Below, in pieces: positions 32,083-42,143 of a DNA stretch of 64,000 nt. Under the pieces are notes generated by a model. That model was not told the origin of the DNA. It saw nothing but the letters and a program-made list of their open reading frames with translations, and did no database searches. The stretch is from Micractinium sp. NFX-FRZ. Lineage: Eukaryota; Chlorophyta; Trebouxiophyceae; Chlorellales; Chlorellaceae. The stretch is from contig JAPTJF010000002.1 of NCBI GenBank assembly GCA_029339195.1, positions 124,001 through 188,000 of the forward strand. The letters run 5' to 3'. The position numbers and the translations under genes were made by a program. Position 1 is the first letter of the stretch, and each line of letters opens with the position of its first letter.

Positions 32083-34076
32083 TCAGTCGTGGTGCGCACG
32101 CTGCTGGTAGTCTATCCGCCTTTGTGGCGCCCCCGGGCCGCCCTCCAGCCGCTGCTGCTGCGCCGCCACCATGGTGAGGGTGGCGTAGGTGGCGGTGGCC
32201 CCGGCACCAAACAGGAGGCCCAGGTATGAGGCGATGACGCTCACCGCCGCCACCGCTGCCAGGCTGAAGAAGGCCAGGCCGCTCCACTGCACCAGGCGGG
32301 GGGGGAGGGAGGCGGCGGGTTGCAAACAAACGGTGAGAGGAGGAGACACGGCCAGCGTCTGGCAGGTGCACAGCATGAGGGACGGGTGCTGGCTGCAGGT
32401 GGTGAGAATGGCAGGACGCCACCCAATGCCTAGCCCCTGCCTGCTGCTTAATGTGCCGGTCAGGCCCCGCCCGTGCCCCGCTGCTCACCAGCGCGGGTTG
32501 GTAGCTGAGGATGAGGGAGGGCAGCTGGAAGAGGAAGACGAAGACGGCCACAACCTGAGCCCAGGTCAGTGGGTGGGGTGGGGGAGGTCAGCGGCACAGC
32601 GGCGGCAGCTTGCTGCCCTAGCTGCCCATGCATCTCTGACCACAAGCAGCACCTCCCCCACCTCCTGCCCCATCCTTGCTGCATTCTGGCTGCTGCTCGT
32701 GCTTACCATCCCAGAAAAGAAGTTCAGCAGGGTCTGCACGGTCCGGCATGGGGGGTGGGGGGCATGGGAGAGAAGGGGACAGTGCAGCGGTTCGGTCAGT
32801 GGTCCGGTCAGGAGGCGCCCGCAGGCACTTGGCGCCAGAGCTGGCGCCACACATCATGCGTCCTTGCTGCGTGTGAGCTGCATTGCCCCTGGCTCAGCAC
32901 ACCGTGCAAGCCTGGGTGGCCCCGGCTGGCTGACCAACCAGTCGGCTCATGCTCGCCAAGGGGCTCACCCGGAACAGCAGGTTGAGCAGCATGGACAGCC
33001 AGTCGCGCTCGCGGCTGTTGAGGATGATGAAGAAGGCGTCCCAGAAGCTCTGCCGTTGCGCAAACATCTTGCCGCTGGCAAAGGAGGCCCAGAACAGCTC
33101 CCGCCCCTCGTCCACGCCCACCTCTGCGGCAGGATGCCGTGGGGTGCAGGAGAGGGCATGCACGGATGTGCAAAGCCTGAGTGCAGCCCTGCTGCTGCGC
33201 CCAGAAGCAACCGAGTACAGAGCAGGAAGCGGTGATGTGGCGATGGGATGGAGGAGCCAGATAGAACCCTGTCACCAGGCGGGCAATGACAGGCAGCTGG
33301 GCAGCACACATGCCCCAAGCAGCAGCGCAGCTCTCTGCCCAGACTCACAGGAAAGCCGGCACAGCGGCCTCACCTGACCACAGCCCCAGCGCCGCCTTGG
33401 CCTCCCGCAGCAGCTGGCCCTGCCGCCCCTGGATCTCCCGCACGCGCTCCAGCGCTGCATCCACCGCCGGCTGGTGCGCTGCCACCTGCTGCCTCGCCTC
33501 CGGCTTGAAGCGCCAAAACCAGACCTTGTACTGCGCTTGCTCCACTTGGGCCTCCACCAACGCACGCTCCGCCATGCTGAGCTCTCCCACTACCCCCTCC
33601 GCCTGCAGGGCAGGGCAGGGCCGGCGGCGGGTGCGGCAGGGGAATCAGGAGGAACGCCTCGGGCATGGTGATGCAGCAACAAGGCACAGGCCTTTGGGCA
33701 GAACCCTGTGTACTGCACACGGGGCAAGTCGAGGGGCGGCAGGCGGCACGCGGAAGGTGGCGGCGGCGGCACCGGGAGGCGGGTGCGCCACAGCACCTCT
33801 AGGGGCACTCTTGGAGGGGCGCCCGATGATCCGTCTAGGGCCTGATCGCCTCATCGTGCGCACCTGCTTGACTTTGGCTTGAAAGGCTGCGACTTGCTCG
33901 GCGGAAACGGGCGTGGGCCGGGCGAGGAAAGCCAAATACAGGCCCAGGATCCACAGCGCCAGCGTCAGCGCGAGCCGAGGGTAGCGCAGGGGCAGCCGCA
34001 GCAGCGCTGGGCCGCTCAAGGCTAGGGAGGCCCCAGAGCCCCGGCGAGTCACCGCTCTGCTGCTGCCGTCAGGCAT
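32083..34076 (-). CDS. Multipass membrane protein of unknown function (6 exons)
   Basis: I cannot name the family. Exons on -: 34076-33864, 33602-33374, 33123-32969, 32733-32707, 32554-32489, 32286-32083; 297 aa. Order: basic N-terminus, TM1 (LALTLALWILGLYLAFLA), a soluble helical segment with SMAERALVEAQVEQAQYKVW, then GKMFAQRQSFWDAFF and RERDWLSMLLNLLFRTLLNF. Next come hydrophobic segments VVAVFVFLFQLPSLILSYQ and FFSLAAVAAVSVIASYLGLL and a Gly/Ala/Thr-rich helix, with a polar Gln/Arg tail. About four TM helices are expected. The conserved-looking aromatic/charged clusters and phase-perfect splicing argue for a real ancient protein. Exon 4 is a 27-nt micro-exon encoding TLLNFFSGM. Confidence 0.75.
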
Positions 34077-34882
34077 GGTTCGTGATCTAGAGCTGGATTC
34101 GAGATCTCACAGCTACACGGGAGGCAGGCACGGTAGAAATGCTGGCACTGCCGCCGCTGCCGCGCTGTGCCGAGCGGCGTGAGCACGGTCCCTGCCTGGC
34201 TCATCACTGGGAGTTCAAACTGTGCCCATGCCGTACTCTTACCATTGGCCAGAACGAAGGCATAGTTCTGCTCACATCTACCACTTTCCCAACGAAACAA
34301 GCATAGGCCTGGGAGGTGCCCACCTCCACCCCTTCCCATCGCAGCATGCAGGCCCTGGCTCTGCCCACCTCCGCCCCTTGCCTGAGTTCCTGAAGGCCTG
34401 GGAGGTGTTCAGCAGCTCCCAGGCCTGCCTGGGAGGTGTCCACCTCCGTCCCTTCCCATCACAGCATGCAAGGCGTCGCGCTGCCGACCTCCTCCTCTTG
34501 CTTGTGGCGTTATTGAAGCCCTGGCAGTGCCCACCTCCACCCCTTGCTCATGGCGTTTCTGTAGGCATAGCGGTGCCTACCTTTGACCCTTCCCATCACG
34601 GCACGCAAGGCCTTGCAGTGCCCACCTCCACCCCTTGCTCATGGCGTTACTGAAGGCATAGCGGTGCCCACCTCCGCCCCTTCCCATCACTCTTGGTCTA
34701 GGCCGCCATGCCTGGTGATACCCACGACTGCCATTTAGCATGAGCCGGACTGAAGGCCTGGCCAAGTGTGATTACAAAGATGACTATCCAAGAGAGAAAG
34801 GCATGGGCGCAGCGCACCCAGCATTTGTCGGCCATCACGCCGCTGCGTGCCTGCACTGCACACGCCTCCCCGCCGCGCCGCC
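34077..34882. promoter_or_regulatory. Intergenic with promoter of the multipass membrane gene and a repeat block
   Basis: 806 bp between two - strand genes. The distal half is filled by the imperfect tandem repeat at 34310-34695; the rest holds no gene that I can support. Confidence 0.45.
34310..34695 (+). repeat. Imperfect tandem repeat block, units of about 90-140 bp
   Basis: Three to four alternating half-units. One type contains CCACCTCCACCCCTTCCCATC and GCATGCAAGG-like sequence (near 34317, 34436, 34575, 34666). The other contains CACCCCTTGCTCATGGCGTT (near 34365, 34530, 34625). Copies differ by substitutions and small indels, so unit length varies. No ORF, terminal inverted repeat or similarity to a mobile element was seen. 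Confidence 0.75.
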
Positions 34883-37333
34883 TCACTCCACCTTTTCAAC
34901 CGGCGCCGCACCCAGCCCCGCCCCCGGCTGCTCCCCCGCCACGTCAGCCAGGAACTGGCGCAGCTTGTCCTGGTAGGTGCGAGCCACGTTGAGCCCCAGC
35001 AGCAGCGCCACCAGCGCGCCCGCTGCAGGCAGGGAGTTGGTAGGGAAGGGAGCAGCGCAGGCGGTGAGCACAAATGGTGCAGTGTCTGTGTGGGTGCGGT
35101 CAAGGTTGGGAGCTCGCAACGACGCCACAAGCGCACTTGCTGCAGGGCAAAAGAAAAACGCTTTCCGACATCGGCAGCGAGGGCAAACAACAAAAGTGCA
35201 CAGTGTCCTGGTAGGTGCGGGCCACAAGTCCTCTGCTGGGCCCCACTCCATTGCGCCCACCCACCCGCGCGGAACAACACCAGCCCTGCCTGCTGGCCTT
35301 GCCCTCCCTGTGCTGCCCAGTGTCCCAGCAGCCCCCACATGCTGCCCTCCACAATGTATCCCACCCCACCCCACCCAAGCTCACCTGAGAAGAGAACCAT
35401 GAGCCCCGCCTGCTCGTCCTCCTCGTGCCGCGTGCGCCAGCGGTAGTGCACCAGCAGGTGCTTGGGCCAGTGGGTGGCGTTCAGGAACTCGCGCACCTGC
35501 GGCGGCACAGTGTGATAAGAACCATGCATACGCCATGGAAAGCTCAAGGCGAGCAGAGCTGCGGCGGAGAATGTGCAGCCAGAAGAAGGCGCAGTGCACA
35601 ATGGTGTGGTGATGGGCGGCATGTGTCGTGCTAGCTAGAGGGCAAGCTGCGCAACTGCCACCATTGCGGAGCGTTGTCGGCCAGCGTATAACGGCTTACC
35701 AGGGGTGCATGGTCACGTTGGTCCGATGCATCCAGGGCAAACACCTGGGCGGATACTGCGGGCAGGAGATGGGCAGGTCGGGGGGCGGCAGATGGGGGGC
35801 AAGGTATGAGGGGCACCATGGCCTGCCATCGTCTCACCCCACCCCATCCCCCTCTTGTGTGCCCCGCCCCCGCCTGTGGGGATCTGATGGATGTGGGTGC
35901 AGGGGTGTACCAACGGGCAAAGACTGGGGGCCAGGGCGGGAGTGGGGCAGGCAGGCAGGGTTGGATCTTGAGGTGGGTTCGGGCCGCGGCACGAGGACTC
36001 CCCACCCATGCGCCCCCCGCCTCACTGTCCTGACGCTCCCCCTGCTGCTGCCTCCCGCCCATGCATGCTCACGGCCCCTGACTCAGCACAGCAATTCTGC
36101 CCTGCCCTGCTGGCACACATACACCTCTAACCGGATGTGCTGCCCAGTGCGTACCAGTGACACCTCAACATATGGCGGCGTCCCCTGTCAGCTGCGACCT
36201 CCCCTCAAAAGGCGTATTGCCAATGCAAGGCGCACACCCACCTGACTTAATGGTGCTGCCCGTGCGCACCAGCTCCACCTCGACGTAGGGCGGGGAGGCG
36301 GCGTGCTTGCCGATGATGGACAGCCAGGGGGTGACGTGGCGGTCGCCGTCAAAGCTAAACTGCAGGCAGCAGAGAGGTGCGTTGGGCGAGAAAGAAGAGG
36401 GCGGCAGCGGGGAGCTCGGTGCCAGGGAAGTTGGCCGCCCCAAGCTGGACTGCTGGCAGGAGGGTGCCGCATGCACAACAGGAGGATCTGTGGGCGGTGA
36501 GGCATGGCGCAGCTATGAGGAGAGGCTCGCTTGTGACTGCTTGCATGCCTGCCCTCCAGCCCTGCAACCCCACACTCCTGCAGAGCCATCAGCCAGCAGT
36601 ACCTGAACTTGATACACGTCGGTCACCTTGCAACCCACCCCCTCACCAGCCCTACAGACCTGCAGCACACGGCCTTTCACCTGTTCCCCCCCCACCTAGC
36701 CCGGCAATACTCAAGTAAAAGGATGCCGGCTTGCCTGCACTTTGTGGTCTCGCCCAGTCCTCTACCTAACTCAGTAAGAAGAACAATTGCAGGCTCACCT
36801 GCACTTTGTAGTCGTCAGCCACCTTGTACCCAACAGGCTGCGGCAGCGGCACCGCCACGAGACGCTTCACCCCAAACTTGGGGCAGTGGCTGCCCAGTAC
36901 GTCGTGCCAGTGTGTGCGTTGCTGTGGGGTGAGGCAAACAGGATAGGGAGGCAATGCGGGTGACGGGCAGGGAGGGCAGGGCGGGTAGTACAGATTAGCA
37001 GAGAGCACAGCGGGGTGCGGGAGTGGTACACGCCTGCCTTGTGTCATGAACCGCAGCATTCCCAGGACACATAGGATGCTCCCCAAAACAGCTGCCATTC
37101 TAGCCATTACCAGCACCAGCACCAGCAGGCATCAGCAGCGGCAGCAGCACGGGTGGCATGCCAGAGCGGTGGCGGCGGAGGCGCACCCCGTGAAACTGGC
37201 CGCGGCGTGCCGTCGGGATGAAGTCCCCGTCCAGGAATTCAGATCCCCGGCAGCTGGCCACCGTCAAGAGCAGTAGTGCCGCTACTCGCAGCAGCAGACG
37301 CTGCACCAGGCGCTGTTGCTGGTCTGCAAACAT
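34883..37333 (-). CDS. Signal-peptide protein with C-terminal membrane segment, unknown (6 exons)
   Basis: Family not recognised. Exons on -: 37333-37187, 36921-36799, 36359-36242, 35755-35700, 35496-35385, 35022-34883; 231 aa. Start ATG 37333 gives a signal peptide (RLLLRVAALLLLTVASCRG); the open frame further upstream begins only with GTG. The luminal part has conserved-looking motifs FLDGDFIPTARRGQFHG, THWHDVLGSHCPKFGV, RHVTPWLSIIGKHA and FLNATHWPKHLLVHYRWRTR. A single TM (GALVALLLGLNVA) near the C-terminus is followed by a short polar tail, so a type I topology in the secretory pathway is inferred. Exon 4 starts at the CAG before TATCC; the next AG would break the frame. Divergent from the G-patch gene. 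Exon 2 and exon 6 boundaries have echoes. Confidence 0.78.
35114..35232 (-). repeat. Echoes of exon 6 of the signal-peptide gene
   Basis: 35114-35146 copies the exon 6 acceptor side (35001-35029); 35204-35232 copies an exon 6 segment at 34964-34990 (TCCTGGTAGGTGCG core). Both lie in intron 5. Confidence 0.7.
36600..36752 (-). repeat. Two echoes of exon 2 end and donor of the signal-peptide gene
   Basis: 36600-36642 and 36727-36752 each resemble 36793-36832 (donor plus codons for the YKVADDYKVQ end). Both are in intron 2 and diverged. Confidence 0.68.
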
Positions 37334-37816
37334 ATTGCAAGGCGCGATCGAGGGAGGCACGGCGCGCTGGCAGCCTCGGCCTCAATCAGGAAGTCGTGGA
37401 CACCGCTCACAGGGTAGCATCTGGGCGAAAGGACGCCGCGGGCAGCCTGCATCTGCTGCCTCCCTTTCCACCGCGGAAAAAACGCCCTACAGGCCTCAAT
37501 TGGCCGCCCCAGTTCCCTGCTGTCAACATCCATATATATTTCTCCATCCTAAACTCTATCCAAAGTTATACCTGCACGCCGGTTGCAGTGCATCTCTTGC
37601 CGCCGCTGTGCGCACTCCAAAGCATCTTAAGGCCCCTTGGAACCTCGAGGTGCGTATTGTGGACATGTGGTGGGCCTGGGTAGGCCCGGAACGCCTGCTA
37701 CAGGCTGCTATACGCATGCATGCACCGGCGGCGCACTGCCCGAGCCCTCAGGGCTGCTCGCGCCTAGCGCCCACCCTCACCCGCTCCCGCAATGCGTGCA
37801 CCGCCTTTTGCAGACC
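37334..37816. promoter_or_regulatory. Shared divergent upstream region, signal-peptide gene / G-patch gene
   Basis: 483 bp between opposite starts, relatively AT-rich at 37530-37580. The frame upstream of ATG 37817 is open to a TTG at 37637 with no ATG. Confidence 0.4.
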
Positions 37817-40477
37817 ATGGCAGCGGCCGCATTGGAGCGGCCGGGCGCACCGCCGCCGCCCCAGCAGCGCTACCAGGGCGTTCAGGTGCGAGGGCGGCCT
37901 GCTTTTTGTATGCCTTGCCTATTTTTGCTGGCCTGAAAGTGTCTACCCTGCACCTTCAACTCTGATAGATGGAAGCTGCTCACTGTCAGCCATGCTGCTG
38001 ACCTGCCCGCGCTGGCCAGAAGCGCTCAGCCAGGCCCCCCTTCCGCAGCCGCCGCAATCAACACCTCGTGCCCTCTGCTGGCCCCGCCCTCCCTTCCCAT
38101 CTGCAGAAGGAGAGCGCCGGATACAAGCTGATGTCTGCCATGGGGTGGCGCGAGGGAGAGGGCCTGGGAGCCTCCAAGCAGGGCATCAAGGCGCACATCA
38201 AAGTGAAGAAGAAGTTTGAGAACTGGGGCGTCGGCGCGGTGAGCATGCTGGGCTCTGCGCTGGGCTGGGCTGTGCATGTGGGTGCATATGTGTGCAGTCG
38301 GAGAGTTGGGCGCGACCAAACGTGCGAGGGTACGTTAAGTCACGTTGGATTGGGGATTGTATGCTGGGCTGTGGTGCGCTGCCGAGCCGAGTGGCACGGA
38401 CGGCTCACGGCACGCTCGTGTGTGTGTGTGTGCGCATCCAGTGCATCCCAGGCACTGCCTGGCTGTACTTCCTGGAAAGCACGCTCAGCTGACGCTCCGC
38501 CCCGCCTGCCGCTCCTCAGCAACAGCAGCGTGCACTGCTTCCCTGCTGCTCAGCCCGCCCCCGGCTGCGCCTCCCTCCCTGCCACCGTCCCTGCTCACCC
38601 CGCCCGCCTGCTGCCTTCCTCCCCCGCAGGTCGAGGCTGCGGAGCACGCTCAGAACTGGACCAACGGCATGCTCGACTTCCACCGCGTCCTCTCCAACCT
38701 CTCTGAAGTGGTGTCGGAGCACGCCAAGCGGCGCTCCGGCAGCAGCAGCAGCGACAGCGGCACCGGCAGTGCCTCCTCCTCTTCTGAGAGCGAGGAGGAG
38801 AGCGACGCCAGCAGCAGCAGCGACGATGAGGAGGAGGAGGCGGCAGCAGCGGCGCAGCAAAAGGGCGGCAAGAAGCGGAAAGCTGCCGCCGCAGCGGCGG
38901 CAGCGGCAGCAGCAGAGGAGGCGGCAGCGCCCAAGCGGGTGCGTGCCGCCACCCACCTTGGGCGGTTCAAGAAGCGGGAGGCAGCAAAGATGGTCAAGGG
39001 CTACTCTGAGCACGACCTAGCCGCCATCCTGGGCTCCGACCCCTTTGCGGCAGCAGCAGCAGCAGTGCCCGAGGTGCGGGCCCAGAGGCAGGCCAGCAGC
39101 AGCGGGTACGACAGCGACACCGAGCTGTCTGGCAGCGACGACGACAGCGGCGCTGCCGGCAAGAAGCAGAAGGCGGCGGGCGGCAAGGGCAAGGCCGCCG
39201 CCGCCTCGCAGCAGCAGCAGCAGCAGCAGCCGGAGCGGCCGCCGATGATTGTCGTGCGGCGGCCAATGCCGGCCGTCTGCCGCCCGCCTCAGCCGCCCAC
39301 TCCTCAGGAGTCGCGGCAGCCCGGCTGGTGGCAGGTCTGCTTCCACAAGGCGGCGGGGCCCAAGGGCGTGGGCGCGCAGGCGGCTGCCGCTGTGGCCAAC
39401 GGCGCCACTGCCATCACGGTGCACGGCTTTAGCGAGCAGGACCAGACCAACCTGTACATGATGGCGCACGTGAGTCATGGGTTGGGTGCTGGCGGGCTAA
39501 GAGCTGGGGGCTGGCGGGGGCATGCTGTGGGAATGTCGTGCTGGCTTGTACGGTCACCACCTGCACTGTGGACAGCTGGCCAGCCGGCAGAGCGAGGAGT
39601 GTGGCGCCGTTTCCTGCAGCGTGTGCCTTCTGTTCGCCCCAGCCTGTGCTCCCCGCCTGGTGCCGTTCCCCACCCATCCCGACTCTCAACGCCCACCTCG
39701 TCCTGCCCTCACGACGCTCCCTCCCCACCCCTCCCTGCCGCCGCCCCGCAGGACAAGGCCACCAAGGGGCGCGTGGGCCTGGGCCGCAGCAGCATGCCCA
39801 AGAAGGTTGCGGGCGCTCGGTGGGAGGGCAAGAAGACGCGCATCGGCGACAGCGATGACGAGGAGTCAGAGGGGGAGCTGTCTGCCGAAGAGGCGGTGCC
39901 GCTGTTCAAGCGGCAGGAGGGGCTCGAGGTGGGGCCGGCGCCAGGTGGCGTGGAGCTGGAGCGGGAGGAGGGGCTGGTCATCATCCTCCCCGCCTCCAAG
40001 CGCCACCTGCTGGACGCCCTGCCCAACTGCCCGCCGGTGCAGCAGACGGCGACGCCGCCCGCTGCGCCAGCGGCGGCGGCAGCAGACGGCAAGCCCGCCG
40101 GCAAGAAGGCCAAGAAGGCGGCGAAAAAAGCAGCGGCAGCAGCGGCAGCAGAGCAGGCGCAGCAGCAGGCCCAGCAGCAGGCGCAGCACCAGGCGCAGCA
40201 GCAGGCGCAGCACCAGGCGCAGCAGCAGGCGGAAGCGCAGCCACCCGCAGAGGCGGCAGCCGATGCTGTGGGCCGCATCAAGTGGAAGAAGGCAGTGGGG
40301 GCAGCCCTCAAGGCCAGCGCCAAGGGCAAGGTGAAGCTGAGCAAGCTGAGCAAGGCGATTGCCAAGGAGCAGGGGTTGCCCAAGGCGCAGTCCGCCGCAG
40401 CACTTGAAGCCCTCACTGCCTTCCTCCAAAAGAGCTCCAAGTTCTCCCTTGCCGACGGCGTCGTGCGCGCCGCCTGA
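37817..40477 (+). CDS. G-patch domain nuclear/nucleolar protein (GPATCH4/PINX1-like)
   Basis: Predicted RNA-processing cofactor; G-patch proteins activate DEAH/DEAD helicases in ribosome biogenesis or splicing. Exons 37817-37885, 38107-38238, 38630-39469, 39752-40477; 588 aa. The G-patch is residues 24-67: SAGYKLMSAMGWREGEGLG, then ASKQGIKAHIKVKKKF and NWGVGA, with its Gly pattern. A segment NWTNGMLDFHRVLSNL follows, then Ser/Asp/Glu-rich acidic tracts and basic tracts (KKRKA, APKRVR) typical of nucleolar proteins. A second ordered segment, PGWWQVCFHKAAGPKG with GFSEQDQTNLYMMAH, recalls the WWxxxFxKAA region of GPATCH4. Near the C-terminus is an imperfect QAQQ/QAQH run (40150-40240) and a KIKWKK-type basic helix region. 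ATG 37817 sits in a strong accATGG context. Assignment to GPATCH4 rather than PINX1 is tentative. Confidence 0.85.
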
Positions 40478-42143
40478 GGCGAGCGGCAGCGCGCCTCTGC
40501 GGCGCACCTTGGCGCCTCAGCCTGCACAGGTGGGCGGGGTTGCTGCTGGGCTGGGCTGGGCTGGGGTCATGTGGGAGGCAGGTCTGGGCTGCTGCTATCG
40601 CTGCCTTCAATCCTGCTGCTGCTGCCGCCGTCGCTGCCCACTCCATCCCCTGGCTCAAGAGGGGCGTGAGGACACTTTCCCCAACGGATCGACGCTGACC
40701 GACACCTTAGCTGTATCTTGTTTTACTCAACATGCCAGATCTACCTGATCCCTCGAACTCAAGAAACGAGCCACCCCCGCCCATGTTGCATTCCTGCACT
40801 TTCGACTGTTTTTGTCCTGTCCTGCACTCTTGCCTTTCTTTCTCACCTTACCTCTGTGACTGGGCGATGATGACACACTTAGATGACGAGACCGACGCGG
40901 CGCAGCACTGCCTGGCGTCCTGCCAGCTGTGCGCCTGCTGCGACTCGTGAGCGACAACCGAGGCATTTGCCTTAGCCCAACTTGTCCATTTGTTTTGCTT
41001 GCTGCACCCCTGCCTGCCCGCGTGCACACACACACTCGCGTGCACCCCTGCACTGCACTGCCCGCCTGCCTGGCCTGCCTGCGCTGCACCACCCCTCTCA
41101 CGGCGCCCTCCTCCATGCGGGGGGGCGCGGGCCGATGATTCAAACTTTCACCGGGCACAGACCTAGAAGAGCTCGCCCGCCCTGACGTGCACCGTGATGC
41201 TTTTGAACATCTAAGGGAATGACTGGCCTCAACCCCCCATGCACCTGCGCCTGCATCCCTCGCTTGAGCTCTGGCTGCCAACGACATGCTGCCCTGCTTG
41301 CGCTGCGGTGTGCTCCTAGTTATTGTCGGTGTCCTGTGCTGGCTGTGTCTAGATGTGTAGACGATCTCCTGCCTCTTGACTCCCGCCGATTTGCCCCTTG
41401 CCACTGCTCCTCCATGCGGTGGGGAGGCTTCCTATATTTGGCGCACATAACTTGCGGGCTGGTGGGCATGGGCCTGCCCTTAGCGCTGCCGAAGGCCGAC
41501 ATTCCTTTGCTGCGCGGATGGGCTTGCCCTAATCATTAGCTCCACATCTAATCCCCCCCCTGCACCGCAGGCACCGCACCCATGGAGCCGCTGCAGGCTG
41601 ACGGCTGATGTAGAGGGGCAGCAGTGGCGGCATTGCATCCACCTTGAACTGCCTCCCCCCGCTGGAGCGGCGTAATGCTGCCCGCGCCACTGCCCCCCTG
41701 TACCAACACACCCCCAGCCCCCCTTTCATACTGCCCCCCTCTTTCGTAATGCTGCTGTTTCTGTACACGCTGTTCTGCTCCCATTCCTTTGGCTCTCAAT
41801 AACCCGAGCTGTTAGCACTTAACCCGTCATCAGAGGCTCAAGGTGCCGAGCTGTAAGCACTTAACCCGTCATCAGAGGCTCAAGGTGCCGTGCCGCTGCG
41901 CAAGGCAGGTGGCATGCTGGCAAACACGAAGGGTGCACTTTCCAGCATGTTATGGCTGCACCCACAAGCCGGTTGGGGGAAATCGCCGGTCCGAATAGCG
42001 CTGCTTGGGAGGGGAGGAGGCACCGCGCTGAGCTGGCCTCCAGGGGTTCGACATCCCGAGGCAGGCACCCCGATGCCCACGCTCGCAACCAAGATTGCTT
42101 CCCTTCAACGCGAGGTTCAAAAGGCATCACCAGGCGCGCAGAT
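40478..42143. other. Intergenic, no gene seen
   Basis: 1.67 kb between two + strand genes. It holds the 42-bp tandem duplication at 41805-41888 and two related short segments (near 41108 and 41408, containing CTCCATGCGG). The last 190 bp are open in the frame of the next gene from ATG 41952, so they may be coding. Confidence 0.45.
41805..41888 (+). repeat. Two-copy 42-bp tandem duplication
   Basis: Two adjacent 42-bp units differing by one base (GCTGTTAGC against GCTGTAAGC), each containing CTTAACCCGTCATCAGAGGC. It lies upstream of the protease-like gene, so it may be promoter or 5' UTR. Confidence 0.92.

Noticed and set aside
40150..40240. QAQQ/QAQH run as an independent repeat element
   Set aside because: It is an in-frame low-complexity coding stretch of the G-patch protein made of CAG/GCG codons.
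38345..40477. 710-codon single open frame on + as one intron-poor gene
   Set aside because: Its C-terminal parts are the G-patch gene exons 3 and 4, but its start omits the G-patch exons and it reads through introns at 38239-38629 and 39470-39751 that have good splice sites.
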